Origin: Salinigranum salinum
Lineage (GTDB): Archaea > Halobacteriota > Halobacteria > Halobacteriales > Haloferacaceae
DNA length: 64,000 nucleotides
NCBI RefSeq assembly: GCF_009176545.1
Contig: NZ_VTOJ01000001.1
Location: 434,001 to 498,000, forward strand
Direction of reading: 5' to 3'
Positions 26,489 to 33,924 of the stretch are shown here, piece after piece. The number at the start of each line of letters is the position of its first letter. Position 1 is the first letter of the stretch. Both the position numbers and the translations under genes were made by a program. The notes below the pieces were generated by a model. The model was not told the origin of the DNA. It saw only the letters and a list, made by a program, of their open reading frames with translations, and made no database searches.

Positions 26489-27499
26489 ATGGCAAAGGGC
26501 CTCGACGTCGGCACGATGAACATCATCTCGGGTCAGCAGGACGACTCCGAGACCGTCTTCGTTCAGCAGCGGAACTCCTTCGTGGAGATCGAGTACAGTG
26601 ACATGGCGGATCAGATGCTCTCGCGGAGCGACGTGCTCCACATCCGCAAGGGCGACCAGGTGTACGTCGTCGGTGACGACGCACTGAACTTCGCGAACAT
26701 CTTCAACCGCGAGACGCGACGACCGATGAGCCAGGGCATCCTCTCGTCGGACGAGTCGTCGGCGATCCCGATGATCAAGCTCATCACCGAACAGGTCGTC
26801 GGCGAGCCGTCGCGGCCGGGAGAGCGGCTGTTCTTCTCGTCGCCCGCGGACCCCATCGACTCGAAGCTCAACACGCTGTACCACGAGAAGACGCTCGAGT
26901 CGATGCTCGGCGACATCGGCTACGACCCCGAACCGATCAACGAGGGGATGGCGGTCATCTACTCGGAACTCGCGGATCACAACTTCACCGGCCTCGGCGT
27001 CTCGTTCGGCGCGGGCATGACGAACGTCTGCCTGGCGTACTACGCGGTGCCCGTCATGAAGTTCTCCATCGCCCGCGGCGGCGACTGGATCGACGAACAG
27101 GCGGCCAACGCGACCGGCACGCCCGTCGACAAGGTCACGTCGATCAAGGAGGACGGCTTCGAGCTGGACTTCACGACCGACGTCGGCGGCGTCGAGGGCG
27201 CCCTCGCGATCTACTACGAGAACCTGCTGGACTACGTCATCCAGAACATCACGCGGGAGGTCGACGAGGAGGACGTCGAGGAGGGACTCGACGTCCCCGT
27301 CGTCGTCACCGGCGGCACCTCGTCCCCGGATGGGTTCGAGAAGCTGTTCGAGGACCACCTCGACGACGCACCGATCCCGTTCTCGATCAGCGACGTCCGG
27401 ACGCCCGCGGAGCCGCTCTACAGCGTCGCCCGCGGCTCGCTCGTCGCCGCACGCTCCGAGGAAGAACAGGAACAGGAAGCGGTCGTCGCCGAAGACTGA
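26489..27499 (+). CDS. Haloarchaeal actin homologue (salactin/volactin family)
   Basis: 336 residues, matching the family of haloarchaeal actin-like proteins named salactin in Halobacterium and volactin in Haloferax, which form cytoplasmic filaments linked to cell shape and division. The actin/Hsp70 ATPase fold shows phosphate-1 GLDVGTMNI at the start, phosphate-2 [11 protein letters not shown] (~172), connect-2-like [14 protein letters not shown] (~271) and the C-terminal [15 protein letters not shown]. The ATG lies 26 bases after a TATA box. Its upstream neighbour is a membrane protein with a long cytoplasmic tail. Confidence 0.9.
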   Translation: MAKGLDVGTMNIISGQQDDSETVFVQQRNSFVEIEYSDMADQMLSRSDVLHIRKGDQVYVVGDDALNFANIFNRETRRPMSQGILSSDESSAIPMIKLITEQVVGEPSRPGERLFFSSPADPIDSKLNTLYHEKTLESMLGDIGYDPEPINEGMAVIYSELADHNFTGLGVSFGAGMTNVCLAYYAVPVMKFSIARGGDWIDEQAANATGTPVDKVTSIKEDGFELDFTTDVGGVEGALAIYYENLLDYVIQNITREVDEEDVEEGLDVPVVVTGGTSSPDGFEKLFEDHLDDAPIPFSISDVRTPAEPLYSVARGSLVAARSEEEQEQEAVVAED

Positions 27500-27562
27500 G
27501 CGACGGTTCCCGATCGATTCTTTTCCCGTGTCCACGCGCCAGCCCCGAGCCGAGCGGCCGCG

Positions 27563-27892
27563 CTACGCCGATCCGTCGGAGCCGTCGCTCGCTCCTCCGG
27601 TCTCCGACGGCGGTTCCTCGTAGAACCGCCGGAGCGCGTCCGCCCACGATTCGGCACGCAGCCGCGAGGAACTGTCGGCTCGTTCACTCGAGTACACCGG
27701 GATCGTCAGCGTCTCGTCCCCGTCCGTCGTCCCGTAGAACCGTCGGAGCGCGTCCGACCACGACTCGACGCGTTCTCGTTTCCCCCGGTGTTCGGCCTCG
27801 ATCCCGACGTGTCCGCACTCTTCACAGACGGGCGCCTCCCGGTCGCCGAGACGGTACGTCACGAGCGGCGATCCACATTCGGGGCAGTCCAT
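27563..27892 (-). CDS. Zinc-ribbon protein with a twice-repeated ESWxDALRRFY motif
   Basis: 109 residues from ATG 27892 (MDCPECGSPLVTYRL). The N-terminal zinc ribbon has CPEC and CEEC. The rest carries two copies of one motif, ESWSDALRRFYGTTDG (~50) and ESWADALRRFYEEPPS (~86), separated by a strand-forming linker. Function unknown; the motif repeat suggests a repeated binding helix. ATG 27892 is chosen because the family-like part starts there. Confidence 0.78.
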   Translation of the reverse strand: MDCPECGSPLVTYRLGDREAPVCEECGHVGIEAEHRGKRERVESWSDALRRFYGTTDGDETLTIPVYSSERADSSSRLRAESWADALRRFYEEPPSETGGASDGSDGSA

Positions 27893-27988
27893 GCCACCCG
27901 TTGGACGCACGACCACATATACTGTCGGCCCCGGTGTCCCGATCGCATCCGCGCCGTCGTCCCGCACCGTCCGACGGTCGACCGGCCG

Positions 27989-28114
27989 TCACTCCTCAAG
28001 GAACTGGAGCGCCTGTCGGAGGTGGTACCGAACTTCGGGATCTTCGGTCTCTCTGAGCGCGCGCTCGACGTGGCTGCCGATCGTGTCGGCCCGTCCGTTC
28101 GATTCGGCCGTCAT
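27989..28114 (-). CDS. 41-residue microprotein
   Basis: ATG 28114 to TGA 27989: starts MTAESNGRADTIGSHVER and ends YHLRQALQFLEE. The composition is acidic and amphipathic (two helices), and it has a clear start preceded by an AT-rich promoter-like region, so I consider it real. Function unknown. It is divergent from the UbiA gene across a palindrome. Confidence 0.6.
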   Translation of the reverse strand: MTAESNGRADTIGSHVERALRETEDPEVRYHLRQALQFLEE

Positions 28115-28124
28115 CTCGCCGTAA

Positions 28125-28148
28125 CGTTATGAGTGCAGTAACATAACG
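28125..28148. promoter_or_regulatory. Inverted repeat between divergent genes
   Basis: CGTTATG (28125-28131) and CATAACG (28142-28148) form a perfect 7-bp inverted repeat with a 10-bp spacer, between the 41-residue gene and the UbiA gene. It looks like an operator for a dimeric regulator. Confidence 0.5.
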
Positions 28149-28207
28149 ATGGCTGTCGGCACGGCCACCTGCCAAACGACTATGGTGTGTGTTTTCGTAC
28201 CACGAAT

Positions 28208-29065
28208 ATGTCCGTCGCACGACACGGCACGGGGGTCGCTCCGGTCCTGGCCGCGCTGTCCTCACAGGTTCACCCCGTCTTCATGCTGCCGCCGCTGGCC
28301 GCCTCGGCGTTTGGGGCGGTGCTCGCCCAGCGCGTCACGAGCACCCTCGTCGCGGTCCACCTGTTCGTCGTCTTCTGTGCGCTGTACACGGCCCACGTGA
28401 AAGACGGCTACGTCGACTTTCACCGGCGGGGCGAGGACGACGACCATCCGCTCACCGCGCGCGGCTGTCGCCTCGCGCTCGGTCTCGCGACGGCCGGATT
28501 CGCCGTCGGCACGGTCGCGCTCGGCGTCCTCGTCGACGGCGTCGCGGCGCTGCTCTGTCTCCCCGGATGGCTCGTCGGCTATCTCCACGCGCCACAGCTC
28601 GACACCAATCCGGTGACGGCGACCGTCGGCTACCCGCTCGGGATCGGCTTCGCGCTCCTCGGCGGCCACTACGTCCAGGCGGAGACGTTCTCGGTGACCG
28701 TCATCGCGTTCGCCGCCGTCTTCGTCGTCATCCTCGCCGGCATCAAGATCGTCGACGACGCGACCGACTACGCGTACGACCGGACCATCGACAAGCGCAC
28801 CGTCGCGGTCGTCCTCGGCCGGCGTCGTGCGCGTCGGACGGCGTACGGGGTGATGGCCGTCGGTCTCGCGGGCGTCGTCGCCCTCGTGGCCGGCGGCGTC
28901 TTTCCCCCGTCGTCGGTCGGTGCGGTCGTGGCGTTCGGCGTGATCGCTGCCGTCGCGCGCCGGACCGGCGAGGACGACCGCCTCGCCACGATGCTCCTGA
29001 TCAGGGCGTCGTACGTCTTCCTGGCACTGCTCGTGATCGCCGTCTGGTTCCGCCCCCTCTCGTGA
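28208..29065 (+). CDS. UbiA-family prenyltransferase
   Basis: 285 residues with about eight membrane segments. The second Asp motif is canonical, IKIVDDATDYAYDRTIDKR (~182-200). The first is unusual: KDGYVDFHRRGEDDD (~66-80) instead of NDxxDxxxD. UbiA enzymes transfer isoprenyl chains to aromatic rings, lipids or, in C50 carotenoid synthesis, to lycopene ends. Its stop overlaps the start of a lycopene-cyclase-domain gene by four bases (GTGA), pointing to terpenoid or carotenoid end-group chemistry. The exact substrate is not determinable. Confidence 0.85.
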   Translation: MSVARHGTGVAPVLAALSSQVHPVFMLPPLAASAFGAVLAQRVTSTLVAVHLFVVFCALYTAHVKDGYVDFHRRGEDDDHPLTARGCRLALGLATAGFAVGTVALGVLVDGVAALLCLPGWLVGYLHAPQLDTNPVTATVGYPLGIGFALLGGHYVQAETFSVTVIAFAAVFVVILAGIKIVDDATDYAYDRTIDKRTVAVVLGRRRARRTAYGVMAVGLAGVVALVAGGVFPPSSVGAVVAFGVIAAVARRTGEDDRLATMLLIRASYVFLALLVIAVWFRPLS

Positions 29066-29442
29066 TCCCGCTCATGATACCGCCCGTGACTGCGCTCTCG
29101 GGGACGATCCCGATCGCCGTGCCCGACATCGGCGTCCTCGGCCCGTACACGTATCTGGCGACCGAACTCCTCTGGGGAACCGTCGCACTCGTGTTGCTCT
29201 GGTACGCCGACGCGTTCCGCGCGGCCGCCCGGACGACGCTCGTCCTCTACCCCTTCGCGTACCTGTGGGACTGGTACACCCTGGAGGTCGGCGTGTTCGC
29301 CATCCCGCTCCGCACGGGTGTCGATCTGCTGGGTATCCCGATCGAGGAGCACCTGTTCATGCTCGTGGTGCCGGCGATGGTCGTCGGCACCCACGAGTCG
29401 CTCCGGCGGCTGGCTGGAGACGACGGCGAGGAGCCGTCGTGA
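29062..29442 (+). CDS. Half-size lycopene cyclase domain protein
   Basis: 126 residues from GTG 29062 (overlapping the UbiA stop); ATG 29074 is the alternative. Three membrane segments carry the CrtYc/CrtYd/CarR domain motifs: AYLWDWYTLEVGVFAIP, and GIPIEEHLFMLVVP, which contains the catalytically important PxEExxF. Heterodimeric bacterial lycopene cyclases are made of two such halves; here only one half is visible. With the UbiA gene it parallels the C50 carotenoid modules crtYe-crtYf-crtEb. Alternatively it acts on another terpenoid. Confidence 0.8.
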   Translation: MIPLMIPPVTALSGTIPIAVPDIGVLGPYTYLATELLWGTVALVLLWYADAFRAAARTTLVLYPFAYLWDWYTLEVGVFAIPLRTGVDLLGIPIEEHLFMLVVPAMVVGTHESLRRLAGDDGEEPS

Positions 29443-29546
29443 CGACGTGACCGGGACCGCGACCCAGTGGTCGGGCGTGCGAGCTTTCGGTCCGTACCGA
29501 CAGCCCGGACGGTGATGCTTTCCTTCCACGGATCGCTACCTGTCGT

Positions 29547-29966
29547 ATGGACCGGACAGCCGCAGTCAGGACCGTCGCTCGTGCCGAGCGGTTCGTCGAC
29601 CCGCTCTCGCGCGTCGGCCTCGGCGTCGTCATCCTCCTCGCCGGCCTCCACAAACTGGTCGCGCCCGAGGCGTGGGCGGTGTACGTCGTTCCCCCGCTCG
29701 ACCGCCTGCTCCCGATGACGCCCGTGGCGTTCATGCTGCTCAACGGGGTGCTGGAACCGCCGGTCGCCCTCGCGCTCCTCGTGGACCGATACACGACCGT
29801 CGCCGCCGCGTTCGTGACTGTCTCGCTGGTCGCAACCGTCTGCTACCTCGCGGTCGCCGCCGTGCTCACCGGCGGCGCGTTCGTCGACGTGCTCGTCCGG
29901 GACGTCGGTCTCGTCGCGCTCGCCGCGAGCGTCACGATCCGGGCGGCGGGGGTCGACGGGGAGTGA
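29547..29966 (+). CDS. DoxX-like membrane protein
   Basis: 139 residues, four hydrophobic segments. It begins MDRTAAVRTVARAERF and then has GVVILLAGLHKLVAPEAW, the N-terminal DoxX pattern (helix with a G-x-K element), plus NGVLEPPVALALLVDRYT. DoxX/DoxD-like proteins are linked to quinone-dependent redox or sulfur oxidation, but the small ones are uncharacterised. It has its own ATG 105 bases after the lycopene-cyclase-domain gene and could be on the same transcript. Confidence 0.8.
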   Translation: MDRTAAVRTVARAERFVDPLSRVGLGVVILLAGLHKLVAPEAWAVYVVPPLDRLLPMTPVAFMLLNGVLEPPVALALLVDRYTTVAAAFVTVSLVATVCYLAVAAVLTGGAFVDVLVRDVGLVALAASVTIRAAGVDGE

Positions 29967-30041
29967 TCCGCGTCTCCACGACCGACCCGCGACTCCCGGC
30001 GGAACCACACGGATTACAGTACGCCTGAACCTGCACGAAAC

Positions 30042-30710
30042 TCAGCTCTCCGGACTTTCGCTGTCGTCCATCATGGACGAGACGATGAGTCGCTTGATTC
30101 CGCGCCGAAGGAGACCACTGGCTGCAGGTTGAGAGATATCCAGCTCGGCGGCGACCTCGCTGAGGGTCGCGTTCCGTGGTTCCTCGAAGTATCCCGCTTC
30201 GAACGCGACGAGGAGCGCTTCTCGTTGGCTCTCGGTCAGGCCAGCGTCCGTCTCTCCCAGACTAGCGTACTCGTTCACGCGCAGTAACTCGATCTCGATG
30301 TCGTTCTGTTCTGCGTAGTCCCAGAGATGAACCAGATCCGCTCGCTCGGACATCCACACCGTTATGATCCACGTGTCTCCTTCGTTTTCCATATCGAGTA
30401 TAACACCGTTCGCGGTCGAAATGACTGGAGAGAGGATCTTCGCTTCGTCCGTATACTCGAAGCTGTAGATCGCCTTCCCGTCTCCAGTCTCGGTCACTCG
30501 TTCGAATTCGCCGATCGTGTGGTCGGTTCGTAACCCGCCTTCGAACCGGCGGAAGTCGGACGACTCTATATGGTAGAAGAACTTCCCCGATGTCGGATCG
30601 GTTCCTGCCTCTGACACCGACCTGACCCTCGAACTCCGGTCGTGAGCGACCGTCTTCGTGAGCACTATATCGGGATGCTCGATTCGGACGACCGCTTTGA
30701 TATCGGCCAT
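30042..30710 (-). CDS. Bacterio-opsin activator type HTH transcription regulator
   Basis: 222 residues. Residues ~1-150 form a beta-rich sensor-like domain (VVRIEHPDIVLTKTVAHD, FYHIESSDFRRFEGGL). The C-terminal ~60 residues are the HTH_10 domain typical of Bat-like haloarchaeal regulators (LTESQREALLVAFEAGYFEE, ATLSEVAAELDISQPAASG). Less acidic and with different codon use from its neighbours, and next to a gene-poor patch. Target genes are unknown; it could regulate the terpenoid genes or the region to its right. Confidence 0.85.
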   Translation of the reverse strand: MADIKAVVRIEHPDIVLTKTVAHDRSSRVRSVSEAGTDPTSGKFFYHIESSDFRRFEGGLRTDHTIGEFERVTETGDGKAIYSFEYTDEAKILSPVISTANGVILDMENEGDTWIITVWMSERADLVHLWDYAEQNDIEIELLRVNEYASLGETDAGLTESQREALLVAFEAGYFEEPRNATLSEVAAELDISQPAASGLLRRGIKRLIVSSMMDDSESPES

Positions 30711-31229
30711 TGTGCTGTCGTGGCGTCGGTTTCAGTGTGTCAGATCTACGACCAACTGTCCGTGAGATGCGTTCTGAGAGTCTCCACTGTACTGCTTGCC
30801 TTCGGATGTAGCGGTGGCCGTGTGGTAGCTTAACTGGGTCGGTTGGAGACGATTTCTGGACGGGAAGAGACTGTCCAGATACGTACTGCTCCGGTGCGCC
30901 GCGCCCGGAAGCTCCGACCAGGGAGTAAGACGTTCTACCTCAGAGTAGACCGATTCGACGGGTTCGTTTGCAGCTATCTCGGCGTCTCGACGCCGTGGCT
31001 GAACAGCGCCGCCCAGAGGCGCTTCAACCGGCTGGCTGCGAACGACGGGTTGGCCGCGGCGGGGTGGTAGAACTTCGATTCGGTCGCGCTGACTCGGTCG
31101 TTGGCACGGGTTCGTGGCATACACACGAAGAGAGGGACCGTGACCCCATTGGCGTCTTGCTTAACGGTATAATCCATTTATATCGTGTCCCGAAGCGTTC
31201 GGATCCCTGCCGTCTTCCGCACGCCGCTC

Positions 31230-31307
31230 GGGGGGACGCAATGAGAGCAACGATGTGGGGGGACGCAATGAGAGCGACGATGTGGGGGGACGCGATGAGA
31301 GACACGG
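31230..31307. repeat. 27-bp tandem repeat, about 2.7 copies
   Basis: Two near-identical units (31230-31256 and 31257-31283, one base different) start ggggggacgcaatgagag and end with cgatgt. A diverged partial third follows to ~31307. The length is a multiple of three, but no surrounding frame looks coding. Confidence 0.8.
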
Positions 31308-31470
31308 GACGGCTCTCGTCGCGGGGAACGTCGCGAGAGATCTCTGATGCCGATCCGTCCTCGTTCCGCGCCGGTGTCTCACTGTAGTCGCGTTCGAAGA
31401 GGATCCGCTCACACGCCCGCCGAGACGTGCTGTGGACCCGCTGGGACGGTCAGAACGACGCAACCGGACA

Positions 31471-31489
31471 CGGAGGGTTTCGAACCCTC
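31471..31489 (-). other. tRNA T-arm-like element without a tRNA
   Basis: On the minus strand GAGGG-TTCGAAA-CCCTC is a perfect T-stem and loop, followed by CGTGTCC and G, which could be an acceptor 3' strand and discriminator. No matching 5' acceptor strand (GGACACG) is found within 100 bases. It resembles the 3' end of a tRNA such as remains after integration, or a chance palindrome. Confidence 0.4.
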
Positions 31490-31671
31490 CTCTCGCCTCC
31501 GACGGGCCGCTCTGTTCTCGCTATCCTCTACAGCCACCGTACTACTGAGTTACCGCGCAGCGACCGCCTGCTGAACGCACCCGCCGAATCCAGCAGACCA
31601 GTGGCGTCGGATGATCCGAGTTTCGAGCGACCGGACTGACGGAGCCACGGGCTCGGGTGGCGGTGGTCGTC

Positions 31672-31680
31672 GAAAAAAAT
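31672..31680 (-). terminator. T-rich terminator after the AOR gene
   Basis: Seven Ts on the minus strand (31673-31679) lie 27 bases after the AOR stop. Oligo-T tracts are the usual archaeal termination signal. Confidence 0.5.
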
Positions 31681-31705
31681 CGGTGAGTCGGTCGGTCGAA
31701 CCTGC

Positions 31706-33640
31706 TCAGTCGTCGGCGGGCGTGCCGGCACCGCTGCCGGAGGAGACGCCGGTGCCGGGACCGACGTCGATGCCGAGGTCGTCGAGTTTCTCGTCGGGCA
31801 CGACGCCGTCGACCCAGCCGCGGTGGGCGTAGTACTCCTCTTTCATCTCCTCGAGTTCACAGAACTCGCCCTCGCTCGCGCCCTGGCCGGCGATCCCCTC
31901 GTCGCCCGGCAGGAAGCGGGCGGGCAGGGAGTCGTCGGCGCCGTCGAAGCCGGCGAGGTTGTTGAAGTAGCGCTCGAGGTTGTAGACGCGCTCGCCGGCC
32001 TCCATCAGCTCGTCCTCGGTGACGTCGAGGCCGGTCATGCCGTTGTACTGCAGGACGTACTCCTCGATGCCCTCGGCGAAGGCGTTGAACTTGCAGATGT
32101 CGAACGAGTCGGAGATGGCGTGGAGGTCCTGGAACGTCGCGGTCAGCTCACCCTTGCCCTCCCACTCGTAGGGGTCGACCTTCTCGGGAATCCCGAGGAT
32201 CTCGGCGGCGGGCGTGTAGCCGCGCAGGTGGCAGGCGCCCCGGTTGGACGTGGCGTAGGCGATGCCCATGCCCTTCATGCAGCGGGGGTCGTACGCCGGG
32301 ATGGTCTCGTTCTTGACGTCGAGCCGGCAGTCGTGGGCGTCGAACTCGTCGGCGGCACCGGCGGCACCCTCCGCGAGCGCGTCGGCCAGCGGGCCGTCAC
32401 GGTCGCCGATACGCCGGAGCATCGAGATCATCTCGTCGGCGTCGCCCCAGTCGATGCCCTCGCCGATCTCGTCGAGGTAGCCCTTCTCGGTCATCTCCAT
32501 GCCCATCGCGAGCATGTTCCCCGCCTCGATCGTGTCGATACCGACGTCGTTGCAGACGTCGATCATGATCGCGATCTTGTCGCGGTCGTCGTTGGCGGAG
32601 TTCGTCCCCAGCGCCCAGGCGGACTCGTACTCGAACGACTCCATCCGGACGTTCATCTCCTCGCCCTTGACCGTCGCAGTCACCTCGACCTCCTTCTTGC
32701 AGGCCACCGGGCAGGAGTGACACGTCGGCTCGTCGACGAGGATGTTCTCGCGGACGTTCTCCCCACTGATCTTCTCGGCGTCGAGATCCGTCCCCTCCGC
32801 GTCGTTCATCGAGTGCGAGGAGGTGTACCGGCCGTTCTTCGTCGGGTGGCCGTCCATCTCCTCCGTGATGTTCATGAGGACGTTCGTCCCGTACACCGAG
32901 AGGCCGCCCTCGTTCGGGGCGGTGACGTCGGACTCTCGGATCGCCGACATCGCCTGCTGGAACCCCTTCTTGAACGTCTCGGGGTCTTTGGGTTTGGGCA
33001 TCTTGGTGCCGGACTTGACGACGACCGCCTTGAGATTCTTCGAGCCCATGACACAGCCGGTGCCACCGCGGCCCGAGGCGCGGTCGTCCTCGTTGACGAT
33101 ACAGGCGTACTTCACCTCGTTCTCGCCGCCCTGCCCGATCGTCATGATCGAGAGGTTCTTGCCGTAGTCGCCCTCGATCTCGTCGTTGATGATCTCCCTC
33201 GTCTCGTGGACGCCCTTGCCCCAGACGTGGGAGGCGTCGCGGAGTTCGACCTCCCCATCCTCGACGTAGGCGTAGACGGGGCTGTCGGCTTTCCCCTCGA
33301 AGAGGAGGCCGTCGAAGCCCGACCACTTGAGCCGAGCCCCCGACCAGCCGCCGTGGTGGGAGTCCGTCACGGTGCCCGTCAGCGGCGACTTCGTGCAGAC
33401 GGCGATCCGTCCGCTCATCGTCACTTGCGTGCCCGTGAGCGGCCCGTTCATGAACGCCAGCAGGTTCTCCGGACTCATCGGGTCGACGTCCGGCCCCTGG
33501 TCGAAGACGTACTTGACGCCCAGCCCACGCGCCCCGATGTACTTCTTCGCGTCCTCGTCGTCGATACTCTCGTAGTTCACGTCGCCCGACGACAGGTCGA
33601 CGCGAGCCACACGGTCCTGAAAGCCACCCAGTTCTGTCAT
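31706..33640 (-). CDS. Aldehyde ferredoxin oxidoreductase (tungstopterin)
   Basis: 644 residues, the usual AOR length. AORs oxidise aldehydes to acids with a tungsten bis-pterin cofactor and pass electrons to ferredoxin. Visible parts: N-terminal pterin-binding domain with RVDLSSGDV and GARGLGVKYVF; cofactor-binding RASGRGGTGCVMGSKNLKA (~190-208); the 4Fe-4S motif CHSCPVAC (~306-313) with the distant fourth Cys in FDICKFNAF (~514); and DPRCMKGMG. The C-terminus is a haloarchaeal Gly/Ser/Asp tail. The gene is single, with an inverted repeat over its start codon and a T-tract terminator. Substrate range unknown. Confidence 0.92.
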   Translation of the reverse strand: MTELGGFQDRVARVDLSSGDVNYESIDDEDAKKYIGARGLGVKYVFDQGPDVDPMSPENLLAFMNGPLTGTQVTMSGRIAVCTKSPLTGTVTDSHHGGWSGARLKWSGFDGLLFEGKADSPVYAYVEDGEVELRDASHVWGKGVHETREIINDEIEGDYGKNLSIMTIGQGGENEVKYACIVNEDDRASGRGGTGCVMGSKNLKAVVVKSGTKMPKPKDPETFKKGFQQAMSAIRESDVTAPNEGGLSVYGTNVLMNITEEMDGHPTKNGRYTSSHSMNDAEGTDLDAEKISGENVRENILVDEPTCHSCPVACKKEVEVTATVKGEEMNVRMESFEYESAWALGTNSANDDRDKIAIMIDVCNDVGIDTIEAGNMLAMGMEMTEKGYLDEIGEGIDWGDADEMISMLRRIGDRDGPLADALAEGAAGAADEFDAHDCRLDVKNETIPAYDPRCMKGMGIAYATSNRGACHLRGYTPAAEILGIPEKVDPYEWEGKGELTATFQDLHAISDSFDICKFNAFAEGIEEYVLQYNGMTGLDVTEDELMEAGERVYNLERYFNNLAGFDGADDSLPARFLPGDEGIAGQGASEGEFCELEEMKEEYYAHRGWVDGVVPDEKLDDLGIDVGPGTGVSSGSGAGTPADD

Positions 33641-33661
33641 AATTTAATGTCCATCATTATG
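33638..33661. promoter_or_regulatory. Inverted repeat covering the AOR start
   Basis: CATAAT (33638-33643) and ATTATG (33656-33661) form a 6-bp inverted repeat whose left arm contains the AOR start codon; the space between is AT-rich. It may be the core promoter or a repressor site. Confidence 0.4.
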
Positions 33662-33924
33662 TTAGAACGCAGTTCGGTTATGTGTTACCGATGGCACGTA
33701 ATTGAATCTGGTTACGCGCTGGTCGTCGACTCGCATCTCCATGCATCACTCCCGTCCCAGTTCGATACGTGATCGCTCGACCGGCGTCCCCGGACACCCG
33801 CGCGGACGGCCCGGTACGGGTCGGTGCGGGAGGGACGCGTCGGTCCGTCGTTCGAAGTGTTTGCGTCTGCCGGCTCGGTCCCCGTGTTCGGCTCCCCCGC
33901 TCCCGGCGTCTCCGTCCGACAGAG

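Larger units (their letters stand above)
30711..31705. other. Gene-poor 1-kb patch with relatively AT-rich sequence
   Basis: No credible gene is found. Open frames on either strand are short and not acidic. One on the minus strand (30974-31177) contains FYHPAAANPSFAASRLKR, a peptide I could not place. The patch holds a 27-bp tandem repeat (31230-31307) and a tRNA T-arm-like element (31471-31489), so it may be a degraded integrated element. Confidence 0.5.

Noticed and set aside
30968..31387. 139-codon plus-strand ORF containing the 27-bp repeat
   Set aside because: Its upstream half is not protein-like and the repeat would encode WGDAMRATM units with no parallel; I could not support a gene.
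31440..31570. Full tRNA on the minus strand around the T-arm
   Set aside because: No pairing 5' acceptor strand or anticodon arm could be built even when an intron was allowed, so only a T-arm-like element is reported.
31823..33772. 649-codon plus-strand frame opposite the AOR gene
   Set aside because: It is the antisense shadow of the AOR gene; composition is Val/Leu/Arg-rich without any recognisable domain.
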